Made by a program: the position numbers and the translations under genes. The notes under the pieces are model-generated. The model had not been told where the DNA came from and did not search any database. It saw only the letters and a list, made by a program, of their open reading frames with translations. Of a stretch of 7,959 bases of DNA, positions 1-4,657 are shown piece after piece. The stretch covers positions 1 to 7,959 of the forward strand of contig JANXVQ010000340.1 in assembly GCA_025351545.1 (NCBI GenBank), in the 5' to 3' direction. How positions within the stretch are numbered: position 1 is the first letter of the stretch; each line of letters opens with the position of its first letter. This stretch comes from Spirosoma sp. Its GTDB lineage: Bacteria > Bacteroidota > Bacteroidia > Cytophagales > Spirosomataceae.

Positions 1-295
1 CAAGCAATTTCTCTTTAAGCGAAAGTCCTAAGCTTGTAGAAAACAAAGGATATCGTAGTCCTGAATGATGTTTTCATTAAATCGCTTCAACGGGGTATAA
101 AATGGGAATTTTTAGAGTGTGAATAAAATCTACTGAATATATAGAGTAAGATGACCGAAACTTTTCTTCAACAAAAGGTGAACGACAGATTATCAGCGTA
201 TGGCATGGTTTTGGTTAAATGGTGACTGAAATTCAACTTTTATTGAGAGTTGAGCAAGTTTAAACTGAATTTGACAGGTTTCCGGATCATGCCAA
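1..295. other. Intergenic, AT-rich, no supported gene
   Basis: No gene can be supported in this stretch. The base composition is clearly more AT-rich than the coding regions to the right. A 24-codon ORF (151-225, +) has no family resemblance or ribosome-binding context. One plus frame is open from position 3 to a TGA at 66-68 and could be the last 21 codons of a gene entering from the left, but nothing in it is recognisable. I see no tRNA, no terminator hairpin with a T-run and no clear Bacteroidota promoter. Confidence 0.5.
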
Positions 296-607
296 TTAAC
301 TATTGCCGATTGGGTCCGTCAATTCGGGATCAGATTCTGTGCCGTCATTATTACCCAATGCATCAACGTTGCCATAGTTTGTTAAGTCGGGTTCCATATT
401 GGGACTGCCCGAAGCAGCACCGCTTCCGTGGTTGTTGGTAGCGGCTTCCCGTTCGTCGGTGGGTGTAGCTGGTGCTGTGTTTACATCACCGGCAAGGTCT
501 GTAGGATTGTAATCTTCGTTTTGAAGAATACTGTCATCCGGTGTTTGATCCGTTCCACTCTTATTTGGGTGCTCATTGAGCAGGGCGTCCTGGTTAACAT
601 TTTCCAT
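296..607 (-). CDS. Hypothetical very acidic, Asn-rich protein (103 aa)
   Basis: I do not recognise this protein. The 103 residues include about 21 Asp/Glu against only one Lys and one Arg, about 15 Asn, and many Gly, Pro, Thr and Ser. There is no Cys or Trp. There is no signal peptide, no membrane segment and no hydrophobic core, so it is probably intrinsically disordered and cytoplasmic. The start is the ATG at 605-607. No Shine-Dalgarno sequence precedes it, which is usual in Bacteroidota. It lies 56 bp after the stop of the 146-residue gene on the same strand, so the two may be co-transcribed. Short acidic low-complexity proteins of this kind occur in Spirosoma-like genomes without assigned function; that comparison is from memory. 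The plus-strand frames overlapping it are less protein-like. An artefactual ORF cannot be excluded, but a 103-codon frame with such biased, uniform composition favours a real gene. Confidence 0.6.
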   Translation of the reverse strand: MENVNQDALLNEHPNKSGTDQTPDDSILQNEDYNPTDLAGDVNTAPATPTDEREAATNNHGSGAASGSPNMEPDLTNYGNVDALGNNDGTESDPELTDPIGNS

Positions 608-663
608 GTACGTTGGTTGATAACTACGGGTGTTTTCTTATAACGCCTATCGTTTAGTTCACT

Positions 664-1104
664 TTATCCCTTTGTAAACAATTCCCATAAGCGGTTATAA
701 AGTTTACCCGCATAAGTTTTTACATCGTGATGCGATGCATGAATTGTAAACGGTACAAATTGAGTTTTCGATGACGGCAATGGTTCAATCTGGATTGTTC
801 GACTAGTTGTCCATTTATCCGATAGCCGCCTAACCGAGCCCGTTAGGCGCAAGCCAACATCGGGCAAATCCGTCTGGCTGATTTGAGGATACTGAGCCGT
901 AGCCACCTCCTGCGAAAATCGCTGTAACTGGTTGGCATCAAACCATGACAGTGTTGGTATATGCAGATGATTGGTATAACGATCGCTTCGGCACAAAAAC
1001 TTGACGGAGACTACAGATTTACCAGATGTCCGGCGTGATGATACCTGCAAATCCAGGACTTCGAGCGGGGCTGTTTCTGAGGATGTGGTTAGTTCTATGT
1101 TCAT
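664..1104 (-). CDS. Hypothetical protein (146 aa), unrecognised
   Basis: I do not recognise the family. From the ATG at 1102-1104 it encodes 146 residues beginning MNIELTTSSETAPL. The frame is open further upstream to 1185, but that extension would translate the 1125-1176 palindrome, so the downstream ATG is preferred. The sequence alternates polar and hydrophobic residues as in a beta-rich soluble domain (roughly residues 13-120, for example EVLDLQV, VVSVKFL, RTIQIEPL). It ends in a helix-like segment (AGKLYNRLWELF, about 132-143). There is no signal peptide or membrane segment, and a single Cys at about 38. It sits downstream of the SDR gene (115 bp gap containing the palindrome) and upstream of the acidic 103-residue gene. 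That order suggests one minus-strand transcription unit but gives no clue to function. Confidence 0.6.
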   Translation of the reverse strand: MNIELTTSSETAPLEVLDLQVSSRRTSGKSVVSVKFLCRSDRYTNHLHIPTLSWFDANQLQRFSQEVATAQYPQISQTDLPDVGLRLTGSVRRLSDKWTTSRTIQIEPLPSSKTQFVPFTIHASHHDVKTYAGKLYNRLWELFTKG

Positions 1105-1124
1105 GGCGGCTATGGAATAGAGAG

Positions 1125-1176
1125 TATTACAAAGTCGTTCCCCATAAGTTGACTTATGGGGAATGACTTTGTAATA
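1125..1176. repeat. 25-bp near-perfect inverted repeat
   Basis: Positions 1125-1149 pair with 1152-1176 around a two-base centre (1150-1151). All 25 pairs match except one, 1137 with 1164. That pair is G·T on the plus strand and would be C·A in minus-strand RNA. The inner part contains CCCCATAAGT/ACTTATGGGG. The repeat begins 43 bp after the SDR stop and ends 20 bp before the ATG of the 146-residue gene. No T-run follows on the minus strand, so it is not a standard intrinsic terminator. It could be a mobile palindromic repeat, an operator, or an RNA hairpin in the leader of the downstream gene. Confidence 0.85.
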
Positions 1177-1219
1177 ACTAAGCAAAGGTCAGGTATGTTT
1201 AAGTCAGTTAATAGGGTAA

Positions 1220-1969
1220 TTATACGTAAATCATTTTTCGTGTCATCCCCCCATCGACTATGAAATTCTGTCCCGTGATGAAGCTGTTTTCCGGGGCAAT
1301 CAGGAAAAGAATCATTCGGGCAATGTCGTCGGCCTGCCCCACGCGGCCTGCGGGGTGTTGAGCATGATCTTCGGGACGAAGTTCGTCAGCTTTTGCTTTT
1401 ACTTTTTTCTTCAGAGACGACACATCGATCCAACCGGGGCTAATGGCATTCACCCGTACATCGGGGCCCAAACTAACAGCCAGCGCATGTGTGAGTGCCA
1501 AAATGCCGCCCTTACTGGCTGAGTAAGCGAACGTATCTGGTTCTGACTGAAATGCCCGAGTTGAACCCAGATTAATGATACTCCCTTTCTGTACAGCTAA
1601 ATAGGGAGCAACGTGTTTGGCGCACAGGAAAGGGCCGGTGAGATTAGTACCAATCACCCGGTTCCATTCGTCAAGGGTGAGTTTGTCGAGAGGTTTTTCA
1701 ATCATGATGGCCGCGTTGTTGATTAGTGCGTCAATCTGTCCGAAGTGAGAAATAGTTTGTTCGGCCGCTTTTTTGACATTAATCTCACTGGATACGTCAC
1801 AGGAGACAAATAAAATTTGTGCTGCTGATGCTTTGAAGCCTTCACGAAGTTCGGTCAGCGCGTCGGTATCGGCCTCCCAAATGGCTACGCGATAACCGTG
1901 TGTGAGTAAATATTGGGTAGCCACTCGGCCAATGCCTTGGCCTCCGCCGGTGATAATAGCTGTTTTCAT
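1220..1969 (-). CDS. SDR family NAD(P)-dependent oxidoreductase
   Basis: This is a classical short-chain dehydrogenase/reductase of 249 residues, the normal length for the family. It is a cytoplasmic Rossmann-fold enzyme that would oxidise or reduce a hydroxyl/carbonyl substrate with a nicotinamide cofactor. The cofactor motif TGGGQGIG is at residues 7-14, NNAA at 84-87, the catalytic Asn at 109, Ser at 136, and the YSASK motif gives Tyr149 and Lys153. NAISPGW at 174-180 and the C-terminal ITGQNFIVDGG complete the fold. The acidic residue near the end of the second strand (Glu32, in WEAD) suggests NAD(H) preference. That is an inference from general SDR rules. The ATG at 1967-1969 is chosen because the first beta strand starts right there; an in-frame ATG ten codons upstream adds unrelated residues. 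It is divergent from the deacetylase-like gene across 115 bp. The substrate cannot be deduced. Confidence 0.93.
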   Translation of the reverse strand: MKTAIITGGGQGIGRVATQYLLTHGYRVAIWEADTDALTELREGFKASAAQILFVSCDVSSEINVKKAAEQTISHFGQIDALINNAAIMIEKPLDKLTLDEWNRVIGTNLTGPFLCAKHVAPYLAVQKGSIINLGSTRAFQSEPDTFAYSASKGGILALTHALAVSLGPDVRVNAISPGWIDVSSLKKKVKAKADELRPEDHAQHPAGRVGQADDIARMILFLIAPENSFITGQNFIVDGGMTRKMIYV

Positions 1970-2084
1970 ACAAGTTGGATAAACCCCACTAACGCCCAAA
2001 CGACAGACATCGGTAACATAAACGGCCTCGAACAGGTTAACTAAGCCGTATCTTTATCGAACGGACCGGGCTGCTTTTGTTTAT

Positions 2085-2987
2085 ATGCTTCAGATTGCAT
2101 TTTCGCCGGTGTACCGGCTGCGGTTGCCTGAGGGGCATCGGTTTCCAATGCTCAAGTACGAATTGATTCAGGAACAATTGCTTTATGAAGGTACTTGCAC
2201 CGACGCTAATTTTTTTGGTCCGGCACCTGTCGATGACCGTTGGGTATTGGGTGTTCATACGGCTGATTATGTTCATGCGTTGAAAACCGGCACTATTGAT
2301 CCCAAAATGATGCGCCGAATTGGTTTTCCATTAACGCCAGAACTTATTGAGCGTGAGTGGATTATTACACAGGGAACGATTGACTGCACGCGAATTGCCC
2401 GGCAAGACGGGGTGGCGTTGAACATCGCGGGCGGCACCCATCATGCTTTTCCCGACCGGGGTGAAGGCTTTTGTTTGCTCAACGATGTGGGTGTGGCCGC
2501 TCATCATCTGCTCGAAATGGGCCAGACGAAAAAAATTCTGGTTGTGGATTTAGACGTGCATCAGGGCAATGGCACTGCCGTAATGTTTCAGCACGAGTCA
2601 CGTGTATTTACGTTCAGTATGCATGGGGCCGATAATTACCCACTCAAAAAAGAACGATCGGATCTGGATATTGAACTGCCTACGGGTACGACCGACGAGG
2701 TCTATCTAAATACACTTTATGACATTTTGCCTCGCCTGATTCAGCGCGAGCAGCCCGACTTTGTGTTTTATGTGTCGGGCGTAGATATTCTGGCTTCTGA
2801 CCGGCTGGGAAAATTGAGTGTTAGCCGGGAGGGCTGTCGGCAACGCGACGAATTTGTGTTTGAGCAGGCTATCAAAAACGGATTGCCCATTGTCGTTTCA
2901 ATGGGCGGTGGTTACTCCCCCCGCTTAACCGATATTGTAGAAGCCCATTGCAATACATTTCGGGTAGCCATTGATCTGTTTTTCTGA
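2085..2987 (+). CDS. Histone deacetylase superfamily hydrolase (HDAC/AcuC-like)
   Basis: This is a complete 300-residue member of the arginase/deacetylase fold, a zinc hydrolase that removes acyl groups from lysine side chains or small amides. Visible motifs are GGTHHA with the paired active-site His at 119-120 and the GFC motif at 128-130. DLDVHQGNG gives zinc ligands Asp157 and His159. SGVD gives the third ligand, Asp234, and GGGY gives the catalytic Tyr277. All catalytic and metal positions expected from HDAC-type enzymes are present, so it should be active. The compact length, without long N- or C-terminal additions, resembles bacterial AcuC and HDAC11-like proteins. The true substrate (acetyl-CoA synthetase, polyamine or another protein) is unknown. 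The ATG at 2085 is followed at once by the family's N-terminal pattern (FSPVYRLRLPEGHRFPMLKY). No Shine-Dalgarno sequence is seen. It ends just before a terminator that belongs to the opposing operon. Confidence 0.93.
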   Translation: MLQIAFSPVYRLRLPEGHRFPMLKYELIQEQLLYEGTCTDANFFGPAPVDDRWVLGVHTADYVHALKTGTIDPKMMRRIGFPLTPELIEREWIITQGTIDCTRIARQDGVALNIAGGTHHAFPDRGEGFCLLNDVGVAAHHLLEMGQTKKILVVDLDVHQGNGTAVMFQHESRVFTFSMHGADNYPLKKERSDLDIELPTGTTDEVYLNTLYDILPRLIQREQPDFVFYVSGVDILASDRLGKLSVSREGCRQRDEFVFEQAIKNGLPIVVSMGGGYSPRLTDIVEAHCNTFRVAIDLFF

Positions 2988-2988
2988 T

Positions 2989-3023
2989 AAAAAAAATGGT
3001 CGCCCGGGTTATACAGGGCGACC
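2989..3023 (-). terminator. Intrinsic terminator of the two-component operon
   Basis: GGTCGCCC (2998-3005) pairs perfectly with GGGCGACC (3016-3023), an 8-bp GC-rich stem with a 10-base loop. On the left is a run of eight A (2989-2996), which reads as a U-tract after the hairpin on the minus strand. It therefore stops transcripts coming from the response regulator gene, 115 bp after its stop codon. In the plus direction no T-run follows, so it is a weaker terminator for the deacetylase-like gene, although the hairpin begins 11 bp after that gene's stop. Confidence 0.8.
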
Positions 3024-3102
3024 GATAGAGGAAGGTTATTGGAAAGATAAAACAGTGTGTGCAAAAGATAAACAAAGTTGGCATTAATCATTTATTAAAT
3101 CA

Positions 3103-3120
3103 ATACCCGAATCCGGGTAT
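3103..3120 (-). other. Small hairpin after the response regulator gene
   Basis: ATACCCG (3103-3109) and CGGGTAT (3114-3120) form a perfect 7-bp stem with a four-base loop, 19 bp after the response regulator stop on the minus strand. An AT-rich but not pure-T stretch follows in that direction. It may help termination or protect the 3' end ahead of the stronger terminator at 2989-3023. The role is inferred from position only. Confidence 0.4.
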
Positions 3121-3138
3121 GTTGATATGGTAAGTAGA

Positions 3139-3786
3139 TTATATATTCATCTCAATAGCAAACCGGACCAAGTCGGCTACCGTATTGATGCCCAATTTAG
3201 CGTGTATATTTTTTCGATGGGTGTCAACGGTATGCTGACTCAGGTTTATTTTCTCCGCAATCTGAGGGCTGCTCAAGCCATCCTTTATGTGTCCTATAAT
3301 CTCGACCTCACGAGGTGAGAGCTTGTACTTTTTCAGGAATATGTCGTCGGCATGATTACTGAATTGTTTTTCGTCGGCCAGTTTAGGGTCGAAGTAAGGT
3401 ACTCTCTGAGCAACAGCTCTGATGGCTGTTAGCAGTTCTTCCTTAGACGATGTTTTGAGCATATAGCCAAGGGCGCCCGCTTTTCTGAAGTCTTCGATAT
3501 AGCGAGTTTCGCCGTACATACTCAAGATTAGAATACGCTGCGGACCAAGTTTGGTTATGAGTTGCCGGGTCAGGTCAAGGCCGTTTATTTCGGGCATATT
3601 GAAATCCATGACCACCACATCAGGCCGATGGTCACGCACTTGCTCAACGGCTTGGCGACTGTGGTAAACATGACCAACAACCGTTATATCGGGTGCATCG
3701 GCGAGCATTAATCCCAACCCGTCGTTAAACAGGCGGTGGTCATCAATGATCAGTATGTTTATGGGATAGTAAGCTGGTTTCGTCAT
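3139..3786 (-). CDS. NarL/FixJ-type response regulator
   Basis: This is a DNA-binding response regulator of 215 residues, the usual size of the NarL/LuxR class. The N-terminal receiver domain (about 10-125) has the acidic pair Asp15-Asp16, the phospho-acceptor Asp61 in VVVMDFNMP, the switch Ser89 in LILSMYG and the conserved Lys111 in YMLKTSSKEEL. A linker (about 126-150) leads to a LuxR-type helix-turn-helix (about 155-213: LSPREVEII, SSPQIAEKINLSQHTVDTH, NIHAKLGI). Every key residue is intact. The ATG at 3784-3786 is chosen because the first receiver strand (NILIIDDH) follows shortly after it. The upstream open frame lies inside the kinase gene. The start overlaps the kinase end by 44 bp, so translation is probably coupled and the kinase is its likely partner. 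Target promoters are unknown. If the sensor is dead, the regulator may be orphaned or cross-activated. Confidence 0.95.
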   Translation of the reverse strand: MTKPAYYPINILIIDDHRLFNDGLGLMLADAPDITVVGHVYHSRQAVEQVRDHRPDVVVMDFNMPEINGLDLTRQLITKLGPQRILILSMYGETRYIEDFRKAGALGYMLKTSSKEELLTAIRAVAQRVPYFDPKLADEKQFSNHADDIFLKKYKLSPREVEIIGHIKDGLSSPQIAEKINLSQHTVDTHRKNIHAKLGINTVADLVRFAIEMNI

Positions 3787-4630
3787 ACGGTATGTCGAGC
3801 ATAACAATGTGACTTTCTGCATTGCTGTCTGTAGTGAGGATAGCCCGCAGATATTCAGCACGGTAATTTATATTTTTTTGCCCGATTCCCTGCGTCATTT
3901 GTTCCAAAAGGATTGTGTTTATTCGTTCATGATCCAGTGGTGTTTCAACAAGGATACTTAAGTGCTTTGAATGGTAGCCTAATTGAACAATGGCCATGCC
4001 TGGGCCACCGTGTTTTAATGCGTTCTGTACCAGTTCAGCAATGATTCGATAGGCAACCAGCTCTCGTTCAGGCTTTAATCGATGAACTTCGCCGAAAAGA
4101 ATAAAAGCAAACGCTGTTCGTGACGACTGGTTAATCCGGTCTATTAACTGGCTTACTACATCGGGCAAGGGGTATTTCTCAAACTCAATTGGCATCAGGT
4201 CGTGGGTAATGGCACGAAGATCCTTGTTTGCTTTGTCAATCATTTCGTAAGCCCTGGCAACTTCCGGCATTTGAGCTGCCAGGACTACTCGTTCTTTTGC
4301 TAATCCCAACATGCCTTTAATGGCCGCCAGTGTATTCCCCAGATCATCGTGCAGGTCGCGGGCAATGCGTCGGCGTTCATCTTCCTGAGTAGCCAGCGTG
4401 TTTTGCAGTAGTCGCCGTTGTCGGGCAAGTTTCTGTCGATTATACATTGTAAGCCAGGTAATTACAGCACTAATGAGTCCCAGTACGCCGAGTACGCCGA
4501 ACCACCACCGTTTCCAGATGGGGGGGTGGATAGTAATTTTTAACTGCATTGTAGGCATAATTTTCCCTCGTGCGTCGATCGCCCGGGCCCGAAATATATA
4601 ATTGCCGGGAGATAGGTCGGCATAGCGCAC
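3743..4630 (-). CDS. Sensor C-terminal fragment: membrane helix, HisKA_3, HATPase
   Basis: This is the part of the sensor after the stop, with a possible GTG start at 4628-4630, 24 bp past the TAG; the coding frame itself continues directly from 4654. It begins with the rest of the Y_Y_Y domain (ADLSPGNYIFRARAID). A membrane helix follows (about residues 42-63 of this piece, WWFGVLGVLGLISAVITWL), then a short coiled linker. The HisKA_3 box is QEDERRRIARDLHDDLG, with the phosphorylated His at residue 94 (833 of the full protein). The HATPase domain keeps the N box ELVQNALKHG (199-208) and a G2-like GIGQKNI (248-254). The region expected to hold the DxGxG G1 box reads LVETPLDHERI instead. Production of this fragment alone would require reinitiation after the stop. 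It would be a kinase lacking its sensor, and its ATP binding is questionable. Confidence 0.7.
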   Translation of the reverse strand: MRYADLSPGNYIFRARAIDARGKIMPTMQLKITIHPPIWKRWWFGVLGVLGLISAVITWLTMYNRQKLARQRRLLQNTLATQEDERRRIARDLHDDLGNTLAAIKGMLGLAKERVVLAAQMPEVARAYEMIDKANKDLRAITHDLMPIEFEKYPLPDVVSQLIDRINQSSRTAFAFILFGEVHRLKPERELVAYRIIAELVQNALKHGGPGMAIVQLGYHSKHLSILVETPLDHERINTILLEQMTQGIGQKNINYRAEYLRAILTTDSNAESHIVMLDIPYDETSLLSHKHTDH

Positions 4631-4654
4631 AATATTGGCGTCAGTTAGTGTTAC

Positions 4655-4657
4655 CTA
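4655..4657 (-). other. In-frame amber codon at conserved Trp position
   Basis: The minus strand reads GGC GTT GAT CGA AAC TAG GTA here, i.e. G-V-D-R-N-stop-V. In Y_Y_Y domains the pattern is typically Y-x-L-x-G-x-D-x-x-W followed by a hydrophobic residue, so the stop replaces the Trp. A single G to A change in the coding strand (C to T at plus-strand position 4656) would turn TGG into TAG. Confidence 0.85.

Noticed and set aside
151..225. 24-codon ORF beginning MTETFLQQKV
   Set aside because: Too short, with no ribosome-binding context, promoter or recognisable similarity.
1105..1185. N-terminal extension of the 146-residue protein
   Set aside because: The added 27 codons are encoded by the palindrome, so the open frame is probably a by-product of the repeat.
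3787..3861. N-terminal extension of the response regulator by 25 codons
   Set aside because: It lies inside the kinase coding region, and the receiver domain begins right after the ATG at 3786.
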